Positions 31,183 to 41,486 of a stretch of DNA of 64,000 bases are shown here, in pieces. How positions within the stretch are numbered: position 1 is the first letter of the stretch; each line of letters starts with the position of its first letter. The translations under genes and the position numbers were made by a program. Under the pieces are notes generated by a model that saw only the letters and a list, made by a program, of their open reading frames with translations, had not been told where the DNA came from and ran no database searches. The DNA lies in assembly GCF_030062155.1 (NCBI RefSeq), contig NZ_CP118269.1:992001-1056000 (forward strand), in the 5' to 3' direction. The stretch comes from Pantoea sp. Lij88. GTDB taxonomy: Bacteria > Pseudomonadota > Gammaproteobacteria > Enterobacterales > Enterobacteriaceae.

Positions 31183-34100
31183 ATGGAAATTCTGCGTGGT
31201 TCGCCCGCCCTGTCGGCATTTCGTGTAAACAAACTGCTGACCCGCTTTCAGGACGCTCATCTGCCGGTGAGTGATATTTACGCTGAGTACATCCATTTTG
31301 CTGATGTCAGCGCGCCCTTAAGCGCTGACGAACAGAGCCGTCTGCAACGCCTGCTGAAATATGGTCCCTCTCTCGCTGAACATGCCCCACAGGGTCGTCT
31401 GCTGCTGGTGACGCCACGTCCCGGCACTATTTCGCCCTGGTCATCCAAAGCCACCGACATTGCCCACAACTGCGGTTTGCCGCAGGTGCGTCGTCTGGAA
31501 CGCGGTCTGGCCTTCTATGTCCAGGCTCCCCAGCTGACCGAAGCCCAGTGGCAAACGCTGGGCACATTGCTGCACGATCGCATGATGGAAACGGTCTACA
31601 GCGATCTGGCGCAGGCTGAGCAGCTGTTCGCGCACTACACGCCGCAGCCGGTGAAAAGTGTCGATCTGCTGGGTGAGGGCCGTCAGGCGCTGGTTCAGGC
31701 GAATATCTCCCTGGGTCTGGCGCTGGCAGACGATGAAATTGACTACCTGGTGGCGGCGTTTACCGCACTGGGTCGTAACCCTAACGACATTGAGCTCTAT
31801 ATGTTTGCGCAGGCGAACTCTGAGCACTGTCGCCACAAGATTTTCAACGCCGACTGGATTATCGACGGCGAGAAACAGCCGAAATCGCTGTTTAAGATGA
31901 TCAAAAACACCATGGAGCAGACGCCGGACTACGTGCTCTCTGCTTATAAAGACAACGCCGCCGTCATGGAAGGGTCAGAGGTGGGTCGCTTCTTTGCTGA
32001 CGCCGGAGAGAGCGAATACCGCTGGCATCAGGAAGCGGCGCACATCCTGATGAAGGTGGAAACCCACAACCACCCAACAGCGATCTCGCCGTGGCCAGGT
32101 GCCGCGACCGGTTCCGGTGGTGAAATCCGTGATGAAGGCGCAACCGGACGCGGCTCCAAGCCTAAAGCGGGCCTGGTTGGATTCTCGGTTTCGAACCTGC
32201 GTATCCCGGGCTTTGAACAGCCGTGGGAAGAGGACTTCGGCAAACCGGCCCGCATCGTCAGCGCGCTGGAGATCATGACCGACGGACCGCTGGGCGGCGC
32301 CGCGTTTAACAATGAATTTGGTCGTCCGGCACTGAATGGCTACTTCCGTACCTATGAAGAGCAGGTCACCAGCCACAACGGCACCGAGCTGCGCGGCTAC
32401 CACAAGCCAATCATGCTGGCGGGCGGCATCGGTAACATCCGTGCCGACCACGTGCAGAAAGGCGAAATCACCGTCGGCGCTAAACTGGTGGTGCTGGGCG
32501 GTCCGGCCATGAACATCGGCCTGGGCGGCGGCGCGGCCTCATCCATGGCGTCGGGTCAGTCGGATGCTGATCTCGACTTCGCCTCGGTACAGCGTGATAA
32601 CCCGGAAATGGAACGCCGTTGCCAGGAAGTGATCGACCGCTGCTGGCAGCTGGGCGATGAGAACCCGATCCTGTTTATCCACGACGTGGGCGCAGGGGGG
32701 CTCTCCAATGCCATGCCGGAGCTGGTCAGCGATGGCGGCCGTGGCGGCCGGTTTAACCTGCGTGACATCCTGAGTGATGAACCCGGCATGAGTCCGCTGG
32801 AAGTCTGGTGTAACGAATCACAGGAACGTTATGTGATGGCCGTGGCACCTGACCAGCTGGCGCAGTTCGAGGCGATTTGCCAGCGCGAACGTGCACCGTT
32901 TGCGGTGATTGGTGAAGCGACAGAAGAGCTGCACCTGAGCCTGGAAGACAGCCATTTTGACAATAAGCCGATCGACATGCCGCTTGATGTCCTGCTGGGC
33001 AAAACGCCGAAGATGACGCGGGATGTGGTGACGCAGCAGGCGCAGGGCACGGCCCTCCAGCGCGACGGCATTACGCTGGTCGACGCGGTGAATCGCGTAC
33101 TGCATCTGCCTGCCGTGGCGGAAAAAACCTTCCTGATCACCATCGGTGACCGCAGCGTGACCGGCATGGTCGCGCGCGACCAGATGGTAGGACCGTGGCA
33201 GATCCCGGTTGCCAACTGTGCGGTGACCACCGCCAGCCTCGACAGCTATCACGGTGAAGCTTTTGCCCTGGGCGAACGTTCACCGGTTGCGCTGCTGGAC
33301 TTCGCCGCGTCGGGCCGTCTGGCTGTCGGTGAAGCACTGACTAACCTGGCGGCAACGCAGATTGGTTCGCTGAAGCGCGTGAAACTCTCGGCAAACTGGA
33401 TGTCTGCAGCCGGTCATCCGGGTGAAGATGCCGGTTTATATGCGGCGGTGAAAGCGGTCGGCGAAGAGCTGTGTCCGGCGCTGGGGATCACCATCCCGGT
33501 CGGCAAAGATTCGATGTCGATGAAAACCCGCTGGCAGGAAGGCACCGAGCAGCGTGAGATGACCTCACCGCTGTCGCTGGTGATTACCGCCTTTGCCCGC
33601 GTCGAAGATGTTCGTCGCACCGTGACGCCACAGCTGCAGGCCGAGCAGGACAACCTGCTGCTGCTGATCGATCTGGGCAACGGCGCGAATACGCTGGGCG
33701 CAACCGCGCTGTCGCAGGTCTATCGTCAGCTCGGTGACAAACCTGCCGACGTGCGTGATGCCACACAGCTGGCTGGCTTCTTCAATGCGATTCAGGCGCT
33801 GGTGGCTGAGCAGAAACTGCTGGCTTACCACGATCGTTCCGATGGCGGTCTGCTGGTGACGCTGGCCGAGATGGCCTTTGCCGGTCACTGCGGCATCGAC
33901 GTTGACATCGCCTCGCTGGGTAACGATGCGCTGGGCGCCCTGTTTACCGAAGAGCTGGGCGCGGTGATTCAGATCAACGCCGCCGATCGCGGCGCGGTTG
34001 AGCAGATCCTGGCGGATCACGGCCTGGCCGCCGCCACGCATCTGCTGGGCAGTGCGCAACCGGGCGATCGCTTTGTGATCCGTTCCGGTGACAGCGCGGT

Positions 34101-35070
34101 TTACAGTGAAAGCCGTAACACGCTGCGCACCTGGTGGGCAGAAACCACCTGGCAGATGCAGCGCCTGCGTGATAACCCGGCGTGTGCCGATCAGGAGCAT
34201 GAAGCGAAGAAGAACGACAGCGATCCTGGCCTGAACGTGAATCTGACCTTTAATCCACAGGAAGATGTGGCGGCGCCAATGATCGCTACCGGCGCGCGTC
34301 CGCGCGTCGCCGTGCTGCGTGAGCAGGGCGTCAACTCCCATGTGGAGATGGCCGCCGCCTTTGATCGGGCTGGTTTTACCGCCATTGACGTTCACATGAG
34401 CGATCTGCTGGCCGGTCGTCGCGGTCTGGAAGAGTTCCAGGCGCTGGTGGCCTGTGGCGGCTTCTCTTATGGTGATGTGCTGGGGGCCGGTGAGGGCTGG
34501 GCGAAGTCGATTCTGTTCAACCCACGCGTGCGTGACGAGTTCGAAACCTTCTTCCACCGTCCGCAGACCCTGGCGCTGGGCGTCTGCAACGGTTGCCAGA
34601 TGATGTCGAATCTGCGTGAACTGATCCCAGGCAGCGATCTCTGGCCGCGCTTTGTGCGTAACCAGTCTGAGCGCTTTGAAGCACGTTTCAGCCTGGTCGA
34701 AGTGGCCGCCAGTCCATCACTGCTGCTGGACGGTATGGCCGGTTCGCATATGCCTATCGCGGTTTCGCACGGTGAAGGCTTTGTTGAAGTGCGTGATGCG
34801 ACGCATCTGGCGGCGCTGGAGTCGAAAGGTCTGGTGGCACTGCGCTTCGTCGATAACTTCGGCAAGGTGACAGAAACCTATCCGGCCAACCCGAATGGTT
34901 CTCCGAACGGCATTACCGCCGTGACCAACGAAAGTGGTCGCGTCACCATCATGATGCCGCATCCGGAGCGTGTGTTCCGCACCGTCAGCAACTCCTGGCA
35001 TCCGGCAGAGTGGGGCGAAGACAGCCCGTGGATGCGTATTTTCCGCAATGCGCGCAGACAGCTGGGTTAA
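31183..35070 (+). CDS. purL: Phosphoribosylformylglycinamidine synthase
   Basis: The large single-chain enzyme for step four of purine synthesis, converting FGAR and glutamine to FGAM. The 1295 residues include the N-terminal PurS-like part, the ATP-binding FGAM synthase core ([17 protein letters not shown] near 293-309), and a C-terminal class I glutaminase domain with the nucleophile cysteine in G-V-C-N-G-C-Q-M. It is a single-gene unit with its own PurR-type promoter and terminator. Confidence 0.98.
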   Translation: MEILRGSPALSAFRVNKLLTRFQDAHLPVSDIYAEYIHFADVSAPLSADEQSRLQRLLKYGPSLAEHAPQGRLLLVTPRPGTISPWSSKATDIAHNCGLPQVRRLERGLAFYVQAPQLTEAQWQTLGTLLHDRMMETVYSDLAQAEQLFAHYTPQPVKSVDLLGEGRQALVQANISLGLALADDEIDYLVAAFTALGRNPNDIELYMFAQANSEHCRHKIFNADWIIDGEKQPKSLFKMIKNTMEQTPDYVLSAYKDNAAVMEGSEVGRFFADAGESEYRWHQEAAHILMKVETHNHPTAISPWPGAATGSGGEIRDEGATGRGSKPKAGLVGFSVSNLRIPGFEQPWEEDFGKPARIVSALEIMTDGPLGGAAFNNEFGRPALNGYFRTYEEQVTSHNGTELRGYHKPIMLAGGIGNIRADHVQKGEITVGAKLVVLGGPAMNIGLGGGAASSMASGQSDADLDFASVQRDNPEMERRCQEVIDRCWQLGDENPILFIHDVGAGGLSNAMPELVSDGGRGGRFNLRDILSDEPGMSPLEVWCNESQERYVMAVAPDQLAQFEAICQRERAPFAVIGEATEELHLSLEDSHFDNKPIDMPLDVLLGKTPKMTRDVVTQQAQGTALQRDGITLVDAVNRVLHLPAVAEKTFLITIGDRSVTGMVARDQMVGPWQIPVANCAVTTASLDSYHGEAFALGERSPVALLDFAASGRLAVGEALTNLAATQIGSLKRVKLSANWMSAAGHPGEDAGLYAAVKAVGEELCPALGITIPVGKDSMSMKTRWQEGTEQREMTSPLSLVITAFARVEDVRRTVTPQLQAEQDNLLLLIDLGNGANTLGATALSQVYRQLGDKPADVRDATQLAGFFNAIQALVAEQKLLAYHDRSDGGLLVTLAEMAFAGHCGIDVDIASLGNDALGALFTEELGAVIQINAADRGAVEQILADHGLAAATHLLGSAQPGDRFVIRSGDSAVYSESRNTLRTWWAETTWQMQRLRDNPACADQEHEAKKNDSDPGLNVNLTFNPQEDVAAPMIATGARPRVAVLREQGVNSHVEMAAAFDRAGFTAIDVHMSDLLAGRRGLEEFQALVACGGFSYGDVLGAGEGWAKSILFNPRVRDEFETFFHRPQTLALGVCNGCQMMSNLRELIPGSDLWPRFVRNQSERFEARFSLVEVAASPSLLLDGMAGSHMPIAVSHGEGFVEVRDATHLAALESKGLVALRFVDNFGKVTETYPANPNGSPNGITAVTNESGRVTIMMPHPERVFRTVSNSWHPAEWGEDSPWMRIFRNARRQLG

Positions 35071-35087
35071 TTTAATCCGCTGAAATG

Positions 35088-35120
35088 AACAGGAGGCCAG
35101 TGTGCCTCCTGTTCTTTTTT
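35088..35120 (+). terminator. purL terminator
   Basis: AACAGGAGGC (35088-35097) pairs with GCCTCCTGTT (35104-35113), followed by a T-run to 35120. Confidence 0.92.
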
Positions 35121-35160
35121 ACGCCGCTGTTGGGAAATGACGACAATAGGGATATCGCGC

Positions 35161-35242
35161 TGTCTCTGTATGGCGACATCTATCCCGTTGATTTTTAAAT
35201 GCGCGTGCATCGGGCGTGAATTGCTGTCGCCGTGCGGAGACA
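35161..35242 (+). promoter_or_regulatory. Two GlrR activator boxes upstream of glmY
   Basis: TGTC-N10-GACA occurs exactly at 35161-35178 and 35225-35242. This is the GlrR (QseF) binding motif found upstream of E. coli glmY. They lie about 85-170 bases before the sigma-54 promoter, a normal enhancer distance. The A+T-rich stretch between may hold an IHF site, which I cannot fix. Confidence 0.85.
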
Positions 35243-35327
35243 GTTTGTCCCTGTTTACATCGGAATTTTCGCAAGAGTGATCGGGCAGGCTGATTCAATC
35301 TGCTGAAAAATATAATGATTTATTTCC

Positions 35328-35342
35328 TGGCATGGAACTTGC
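35328..35342 (+). promoter_or_regulatory. Sigma-54 promoter of glmY
   Basis: TGGCAT-GGAAC-TTGC matches the -24/-12 sigma-54 consensus (TGGCAC-N5-TTGC). TATACT just beyond could act as an overlapping sigma-70 -10, as E. coli glmY also has overlapping promoters. Confidence 0.88.
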
Positions 35343-35353
35343 TATACTCCTGC

Positions 35354-35564
35354 AGCTGCTCACTCACCTGTTTATGATTGCCCCGCTTAGCGGAAAAGAG
35401 CTCATAAAGCCCGAATGACGCACCAAACGGAGCCTGCCGTCCACCTGACCGATAATCGCTTGCGTTATCAAACACCGGACGTAACGTTGAGTAAGGCTCC
35501 ACCCATTCTTACGCGATGCATGACGCGTCGTGCCAGCGGCAGGCCATTGAGCCTGCCGTTTTCT
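35354..35564 (+). ncRNA. glmY: Small RNA GlmY
   Basis: Regulatory RNA that titrates the adaptor RapZ so that the homologous RNA GlmZ survives and activates glmS translation when glucosamine-6-phosphate is low. Recognised from its place between purL and glrK, the GlmY/GlmZ-like blocks AATGACGCACC, ACGGAGCCTGCCGTCCACCTGAC and AACGTTGAGTAAGGC, the sigma-54 promoter, and the terminator stem CGGCAGGC/GCCTGCCG (35537-35558) with a T-run. The 5' end is estimated from the promoter, so about 210 nt is approximate. The adjacent glrK-glrR genes encode its regulators. Confidence 0.88.
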
Positions 35565-35649
35565 TTTGTTCCCTTTCTTCTGCCGACACCTTTCTTCCGC
35601 TGAAATAGTCCGCTAGCATCCAGACAGCAAATCTTAAGGAAGCGGCTGC

Positions 35650-37077
35650 GTGAAAAAATGGCGTTTATTTCCCCGTTCTCTGCGTCAGCTGGTGCTGATG
35701 GCGTTTGTACTGGTGCTGCTGCCCTTGCTGGTGCTGGCCTGGCAGGCGTGGGAGAGTCTCTCTGCATTAAGCGAACAGGCCGCGGACACTAACCGCAATA
35801 CCTTCACCGACGTGCGCAGAAGTGAGGCGATGGCGCGAACGGCGGTTGAGCTGGAGCGCAGCTATCGCCAGTACTGCGTGCTGGATGATGCCTCGCTGGC
35901 GCGCCTCTATCAGACTCAGCACACCCGCTACAGTCAGATGCTGAGCTCACACAGCGCCAGCCTGCCCGAACTGCCCGCCTTCCAGACCTTACAGGCGACG
36001 CTGCCGCTGCTGACGCCCCTGAAATGCGATAACGGCAACCCGGTTCCGGCTGCCGCAGAGGCGCTGGATCGTTTTTCTGCCACAAACGCACAGATGGTGC
36101 AGGACACGCGCGAAGTGGTCTTTTCGCGCGGCTTACAGCTGCAACGTGAGATTGCCGATCGCGGCCAGTTTTTTGGCTGGCAGGCGCTGATTCTGTTTAT
36201 CATCAGTCTGGCGCTGATGACGCTGTTTACCGGCATGATTATCGGCCCGGTCAAGCGCATCGAGCGGATGATCAACCGGCTTGGCGAAGGGCGGGAACTG
36301 GGTAACAGCGTGATCTTTCGCGGCCCGCGCGAGTTACGCTCGCTGGGACAGCGCATCGTCTGGCTCAGCGAACGGCTTGCCTGGCTGGAATCACAGCGTC
36401 ATGAATTTCTGCGCCATCTCTCTCACGAACTGAAAACGCCGCTGGCCAGCCTGCGTGAAGGCACCGAACTGCTGGCGGACGAAGTCGCCGGATCGCTGAA
36501 TGCCGATCAAAAAGAGGTGGTGACGATCCTTGACGGCAGCAGTCGTCATCTGCAGCGGCTGATTGAACAGCTGCTCGATTACAACCGTAAACTGGCGGAT
36601 GGCCCGATTGAGCTCAAGCCGGTCAGCGTAGCGGAGATCGTGGAGGGCGTGGTGAATGCACATGCGCTGTCGGCGCGTGCCAAACTGATGCAGACGGTGG
36701 TCAGTCTTGAGGTCAGCCACTGCCTTGCCGAACCGACGTTACTGATGCGGGTCATCGATAACCTCTATTCGAACGCCGTGAACTACGGCAGCGAATCCGG
36801 TACCATCTGGCTTCGCAGTCAGCAGCAGGGCGATCGGATCTGGATTGAGGTCGCGAATAGCGGCACGCCGATTCCGCCGGAAGAGCAGGCAATGATTTTC
36901 GAACCGTTCTTCCAGGGCAGCCAGCAGCGTAAAGGGCCGGTAAAAGGCAGCGGGCTGGGACTGAGTATTGCCAAAGATTGCCTGCGCCGGATGCACGGCG
37001 ACCTGACGCTGGTCCCCTGCGAGCAGGCTGACGTCTGTTTTCGAATTGAACTGAACACCACAGCCGGGAAAGTCTGA
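35650..37077 (+). CDS. glrK: Sensor histidine kinase GlrK (QseE)
   Basis: Inner membrane sensor kinase that phosphorylates GlrR. A first membrane span (about 13-32), a periplasmic domain, and a second span (about 178-200) are followed by a HAMP region. The H-box F-L-R-H-L-S-H-E-L-K-T-P has the phospho-accepting H259, and the ATPase domain has N-L-Y-S-N-A-V-N-Y and G-S-G-L-G-L-S-I-A. Start is GTG 35650 with AAGGAAG upstream. It lies between glmY and qseG-glrR. Confidence 0.95.
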   Translation: MKKWRLFPRSLRQLVLMAFVLVLLPLLVLAWQAWESLSALSEQAADTNRNTFTDVRRSEAMARTAVELERSYRQYCVLDDASLARLYQTQHTRYSQMLSSHSASLPELPAFQTLQATLPLLTPLKCDNGNPVPAAAEALDRFSATNAQMVQDTREVVFSRGLQLQREIADRGQFFGWQALILFIISLALMTLFTGMIIGPVKRIERMINRLGEGRELGNSVIFRGPRELRSLGQRIVWLSERLAWLESQRHEFLRHLSHELKTPLASLREGTELLADEVAGSLNADQKEVVTILDGSSRHLQRLIEQLLDYNRKLADGPIELKPVSVAEIVEGVVNAHALSARAKLMQTVVSLEVSHCLAEPTLLMRVIDNLYSNAVNYGSESGTIWLRSQQQGDRIWIEVANSGTPIPPEEQAMIFEPFFQGSQQRKGPVKGSGLGLSIAKDCLRRMHGDLTLVPCEQADVCFRIELNTTAGKV

Positions 37078-37080
37078 CCG

Positions 37081-37749
37081 ATGAAATATTTACCCGCTTT
37101 GCTGTTGAGCACGCTCACTACGCTGCTCCTCAGCGGATGTACGACCTCCCCGGCCACCTCCTCTTTGCCGTCAGGCCATCAGGTGGCGGAACCCGAGGTC
37201 AGAATTGCTGATTATCTGGCGACACCCTGTAGTGACCTGTGGACGATGGAGAACAGTGCGGCGCTGGGGAATACCCTTTACTGGATGCGGGCGATCGACT
37301 GTGCTGAACGTCTTTCACCCGCCGGGGCCCGTGCCGAAGCCCATCGCTGGCCGGCAGAGAACTGGTCGCGCGCCTTTAAACAGGGCGTGCTGATGTCCAA
37401 CGGCAACGTGACGCCGGTGGAGCGTCGTCGCTATGTGGAAACCCTGGATCGCTACAGCAGCGATTTCCCGCAGTCTGTGCGCCCGCTGATTCAGCTGTGG
37501 CGCAGCAATCAGACTGCGCAGCTTGACCTCAGTGAAGCGCGCACCCGTTATGTTCATCTGCAGCAGAGCAGCGATACGCAGCTGGAGGCGATGCGCCTGC
37601 AGATGGTGAAACAGCAGCAACAGCTCAGCGATACGCAGCATAAGCTGGAGCGGCTGACTGACATCGAGCGCCAGCTTTCATCACGCAAAGCCCCGGATGT
37701 GTCCGACAGCAGTCATGGCACGGCGCTGCCGCAGGATGAGGAGCAATAA
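37081..37749 (+). CDS. qseG: Outer membrane lipoprotein QseG
   Basis: A 222-residue lipoprotein encoded between the kinase and regulator genes of the Glr/QseEF system. The signal peptide ends in L-L-L-S-G-C with the lipidated cysteine at residue 20. A central conserved part (C-S-D-L-W, Y-W-M-R-A-I-D-C-A-E-R-L) is followed by a coiled-coil-like Q-rich tail. In E. coli it acts on the sensor kinase GlrK/QseE at the envelope. It starts three bases after glrK, and its end overlaps the start of glrR by one base. Confidence 0.9.
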   Translation: MKYLPALLLSTLTTLLLSGCTTSPATSSLPSGHQVAEPEVRIADYLATPCSDLWTMENSAALGNTLYWMRAIDCAERLSPAGARAEAHRWPAENWSRAFKQGVLMSNGNVTPVERRRYVETLDRYSSDFPQSVRPLIQLWRSNQTAQLDLSEARTRYVHLQQSSDTQLEAMRLQMVKQQQQLSDTQHKLERLTDIERQLSSRKAPDVSDSSHGTALPQDEEQ

Positions 37750-39083
37750 TGGTGAGACAAGCGGCAAAATTGCTGCTGGTGGATGACGATCCCAGCCTGC
37801 TGAAGCTGCTGGGCATGCGCCTTCGCAGCGAAGGGTATCAGGTCACCACGGCAGGCAGCGGACCTGAAGCGTTGCGTCTGCTGCAGAAAGAGAAGATCGA
37901 GCTGGTGATCAGCGATCTTCGGATGGATGAGATGGATGGTCTGGCGCTGTTTGGCGAGATCCAGAAGCGCCATACCAACTTGCCGGTGATTATCCTGACG
38001 GCGCATGGCTCCATCCCGGACGCCGTTTCCGCCACGCAGCAGGGCGTCTTCAGCTTCCTGACCAAGCCGGTGGATAAAGATGCGCTTTATAAAGCCATCG
38101 ATGAGGCGCTGGCACAGCAGGCGCCGGTCAGTGATGACCGCTGGCGTGAGGCGATTGTTACCCGCAGCCCGCTGATGTTACGGCTGCTGGAGCAGGCGCA
38201 CATGGTGGCGCAGTCTGACGTCAGCGTGCTGATTAACGGTCAGAGCGGCACCGGTAAGGAGATGCTGGCGCAGGCGATTCACGCAGCCAGTCCGCGTAAC
38301 GGCAAACCTTTTGTCGCCATTAACTGTGGCGCACTGCCGGAGCAGCTGCTGGAGTCAGAGCTGTTCGGCCATGCCAAAGGGGCGTTCACCGGTGCGGTCA
38401 GTGCCCGTGACGGTCTGTTTAAGACCGCTGGCGGCGGCACGCTGTTCCTGGATGAGATTGGCGATATGCCGCAACCGCTGCAGGTTAAGTTACTGCGGGT
38501 GCTGCAGGAGCGTAAGGTCAGGCCGCTGGGCAGCGATCATGATATTGAGATCGACGTGCGGATCATTTCCGCCACCCATCGCGATCTGCCCAAAGCGATG
38601 GAGAAAAAGGAATTTCGCGAGGATCTCTTCTATCGTCTGAATGTGGTGAATCTGAAGATTCCGGCACTGCATCAGCGCACCGAAGATATCCCGCTGCTGG
38701 CGAATCATCTGTTACGGCAGGCGGCGGAACGGCATAAGCCGCAGATTCGCAGTTTTTCGGTCGATGCGATGAAGCGTCTGATGGCCGCCAGCTGGCCGGG
38801 CAACGTGCGTCAGCTGGTTAACGTGATTGAGCAGTGTGTCGCGCTGAGTTCATCGCCGGTGATCAGTGATGCGCTGGTGGAGCAGGCGTTAAGCGGCGAA
38901 AACAGCGCGTTGCCGACCTTTGCGGAGGCGCGCAATCAGTTTGAGCTGAACTATCTGCGTAAGCTGCTGCAGATGACTAAAGGCAATGTGACCAACGCCG
39001 CACGTCTGGCTGGGCGCAACCGCACGGAGTTCTATAAGCTGTTGTCTCGTCATGAACTGGACGCCAGTGATTTCAAAGAGTAG
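37749..39083 (+). CDS. glrR: Sigma-54 response regulator GlrR (QseF)
   Basis: NtrC-type activator of glmY. The receiver domain (1-120) has the phosphorylation aspartate D56 in V-I-S-D-L-R-M-D. The AAA+ domain has Walker A G-Q-S-G-T-G-K-E (164-171) and the sigma-54-contact loop G-A-F-T-G-A (about 211-216). A C-terminal Fis-type helix-turn-helix ends the 444 residues. Two matching TGTC-N10-GACA boxes stand upstream of glmY, so the circuit is complete within the window. Confidence 0.96.
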   Translation: MVRQAAKLLLVDDDPSLLKLLGMRLRSEGYQVTTAGSGPEALRLLQKEKIELVISDLRMDEMDGLALFGEIQKRHTNLPVIILTAHGSIPDAVSATQQGVFSFLTKPVDKDALYKAIDEALAQQAPVSDDRWREAIVTRSPLMLRLLEQAHMVAQSDVSVLINGQSGTGKEMLAQAIHAASPRNGKPFVAINCGALPEQLLESELFGHAKGAFTGAVSARDGLFKTAGGGTLFLDEIGDMPQPLQVKLLRVLQERKVRPLGSDHDIEIDVRIISATHRDLPKAMEKKEFREDLFYRLNVVNLKIPALHQRTEDIPLLANHLLRQAAERHKPQIRSFSVDAMKRLMAASWPGNVRQLVNVIEQCVALSSSPVISDALVEQALSGENSALPTFAEARNQFELNYLRKLLQMTKGNVTNAARLAGRNRTEFYKLLSRHELDASDFKE

Positions 39084-39153
39084 CGGAGGCTGCGAAGTGA
39101 TACCGGCAGGTTGCCTGCTCAGGCCCGAATCAGACAGGGTGCGGTCAGCATGA

Positions 39154-39606
<453 letters not shown>

Positions 39607-39639
39607 TCGTCTTTTTATCCGCTCTTTATGAGCATAAAG

Positions 39640-39663
39640 AAGCCCGCGCTGCGGGCTTTTTTT
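39640..39663 (+). terminator. glnB terminator
   Basis: AAGCCCGC, loop GCT, GCGGGCTT, then a T-run to 39663. Confidence 0.92.
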
Positions 39664-39683
39664 ATGCCTGGTGGTCGGATATT

Positions 39684-39905
39684 TTCAGCGGTGAAATCGA
39701 GCTAGCTAAGGGAACACGGTCAGATCGGAAAGGCGCAAAACCCGCCGTCCATGGCACGCTCGGCCCGCGCGATTACGCACCTCATCCCTGAGGTGCGCCC
39801 GTAAACGGGCCAACGCTTTGCGTTGTTCAAAAACGCTCCCGGCGTTTTTGTCCATGTCGCGGGACGCTTTCCTCTTCTGCCCATGTTCCCTTCGCTTTTA
39901 GCTTA
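39684..39905 (-). repeat. Palindromic intergenic repeat, copy A (long form)
   Basis: Read on the minus strand, this element starts like copy B at 54218: 38 of 41 bases agree from GGGAACA to CATGGAC (39890-39850 against 54233-54273). It then carries an extra block of about 79 bases, rejoins copy B at GCGCGGGCCGAGCG (14 of 14), and ends with 21 of 23 matching bases (39732-39710). Weaker identity extends outward to TAAGCT and ACCGCTGAA. The ends are imperfect inverted repeats of each other (GGGAACA-GG-CAGA). The extra block folds into four successive hairpins. No ORF is convincing. It fills the 369-base gap between glnB and hmp. Confidence 0.8.
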
Positions 39906-39975
39906 TGCGTAGCTGCCGGTTCACATCGGAGTGCCGGTTATCTAAGCCTGTAGCGCGGGCTATTTTATCGCTCAA

Positions 39976-41160
39976 TCACATGCCTTTATGCGGGCCAAAC
40001 AGTTCGTAATGAATGCGTGCATCTGCCACACCGGCATCACGCAGCTGCGACACCACATGCTGCATAAAGGGCAGCGGGCCGCAGAGGCAGAAGTGAGTGT
40101 CGGGTGAGGCGAGACGTGCGTAGATCGCGCTGATATCCATCAGACCCCGCGCGTCATAGTGACCGGCATCTTCAACGGCGGGTTCGCGATACCAGACATG
40201 ACTGACGAAATCGGCGAGCTGTGCGCCAGTGGCACGAACTTCCTCGTCAAACGCGTGCTGTTTGCCGTTCTCTGTGGCGTGCAGCCAGCTGACCGGCGCG
40301 CGGTGCTGACGGGCCGCCAGCGCATGCAGCATCGCCAGCATCGGCGTCTGACCTACGCCTGCGGAGATAAGCGCTACCGGTGTGCCAGGATCGACCTCCA
40401 GGAAGAAGTCGCCGTGCGGCGCGGCAAGCATCAGCTCATCACCCACTTTGCCATTCTGATGCAGCCAGCCGGAGACGGTGCCCTGCGCTTCACGTTTGAC
40501 CGCAATCCGGTACGCTTTGCCGTTGCTCAGATGAGTCAGCGAATACTGACGAATCTGGTGATGTTCGAAGCTGGCAGGCTGAAGGTGTACTGTCAGATAC
40601 TGACCGGGCTTAAAGGCGGCGACCGGGCCGCCATCCACGGGACTGAAGGTAAAGCTTTTAATCACCTCGCTCTGCTGCTCAATTGCGCTGATACGAAACG
40701 CACGGGTGCCACGCCAGCCGCCGGTTTGCTGTTCGGTCTCCTGATAAATTTCCTCTTCGCGATTGATGAAGACATTTGCCAGGACGCCATAGGCCCGGCC
40801 CCAGGCAGCCAGTGCCTCTTCGCCCGGATTCAGCAGTTCTTTGATTGTTGCCAGCAGATTTTCACCCACGATGGCGTACTGCGCAGGCTGAATATTCAGG
40901 CTGGTATGTTTCTGCGCAATCTTTTCCACCGCAGGCAGCAGCACGGCCAGATTCTCCAGATTCGCGCCGTAAGCGCAGATGGCATTAAACAGAGCTTCGC
41001 GCTGATCGCCGTTGCGCTGGTTATTCATGTTGAAGACGTTTTTCAGTTCCGGATGCTGCGACAGCATGCGGTCATAAAAGTGGGCGGTCAGCTTTGGACC
41101 GCAGGCGGCGAGGGCAGGCAGGGTCGATTTAACGGTGGCGATAGTGTGTGCATCAAGCAT
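39976..41160 (-). CDS. hmp: Flavohaemoprotein Hmp, nitric oxide dioxygenase
   Basis: Detoxifies nitric oxide to nitrate using O2 and NAD(P)H. Residues 1-140 are the globin domain, about 150-255 the FAD-binding domain (R-Q-Y-S-L-T), and the rest the NAD-binding domain ([15 protein letters not shown]). Length 394 is normal. An NsrR-type palindrome lies 19-41 bases upstream, so expression should rise under nitrosative stress. It is divergent from glyA, as in E. coli. Confidence 0.97.
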   Translation of the reverse strand: MLDAHTIATVKSTLPALAACGPKLTAHFYDRMLSQHPELKNVFNMNNQRNGDQREALFNAICAYGANLENLAVLLPAVEKIAQKHTSLNIQPAQYAIVGENLLATIKELLNPGEEALAAWGRAYGVLANVFINREEEIYQETEQQTGGWRGTRAFRISAIEQQSEVIKSFTFSPVDGGPVAAFKPGQYLTVHLQPASFEHHQIRQYSLTHLSNGKAYRIAVKREAQGTVSGWLHQNGKVGDELMLAAPHGDFFLEVDPGTPVALISAGVGQTPMLAMLHALAARQHRAPVSWLHATENGKQHAFDEEVRATGAQLADFVSHVWYREPAVEDAGHYDARGLMDISAIYARLASPDTHFCLCGPLPFMQHVVSQLRDAGVADARIHYELFGPHKGM

Positions 41161-41178
41161 ATCAGTGGCCTCTTTATA

Positions 41179-41201
41179 AACATGTATTTTAAATGCATCT
41201 T
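41179..41201 (-). promoter_or_regulatory. NsrR operator of hmp
   Basis: On the hmp strand the 23-base palindrome begins AAGATGCATTT and ends ATACATGTT, close to the NsrR consensus (two AAGATGCATTT-type arms). Confidence 0.85.
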
Positions 41202-41358
41202 ATAGCCGCTTCGCCTGTGGTGTAAATAACCCGGTAAACTTTCTGGTTGTCCAGGTGGCAAGTTTCAGGTGCATGATCACAAGCCGCCGTCACATCCTGG
41301 AGAAAAAATGGGGCGCCTGAACAGGGGAAAAAGGTGTAAAAAAGCGCTGCCAGTAGCC

Positions 41359-41374
41359 AGCCAATCGTTTGCGT
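41359..41374 (+). promoter_or_regulatory. PurR operator of glyA
   Basis: AGCCAATCGTTTGCGT closely resembles the E. coli glyA PurR site, with the conserved CGTTTGCGT half. It lies in the 326-base hmp-glyA regulatory gap, about 115 bases before glyA. Confidence 0.75.
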
Positions 41375-41486
41375 AAAAAGAGGCGGTTCACCCTACCTTC
41401 ACCTGTTAAAACGGTTTACACTGTGGGCCTTCGCCCCTGAAGGGGGGTAAATACCGTCAGAAAGTTAGCTGAGTCAGGAGATCCGG

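Noticed and set aside
33565..34557. 330-codon open frame antisense to purL
   Set aside because: It lies wholly inside purL, lacks any recognisable domain, and long antisense frames are expected in GC-rich genes.
35415..35603. Small open frame within glmY
   Set aside because: The region is explained by the conserved small RNA and its terminator.
40159..41205. 348-codon open frame antisense to hmp
   Set aside because: Covers hmp, whose globin and reductase motifs are clear; it would also run through the NsrR operator.
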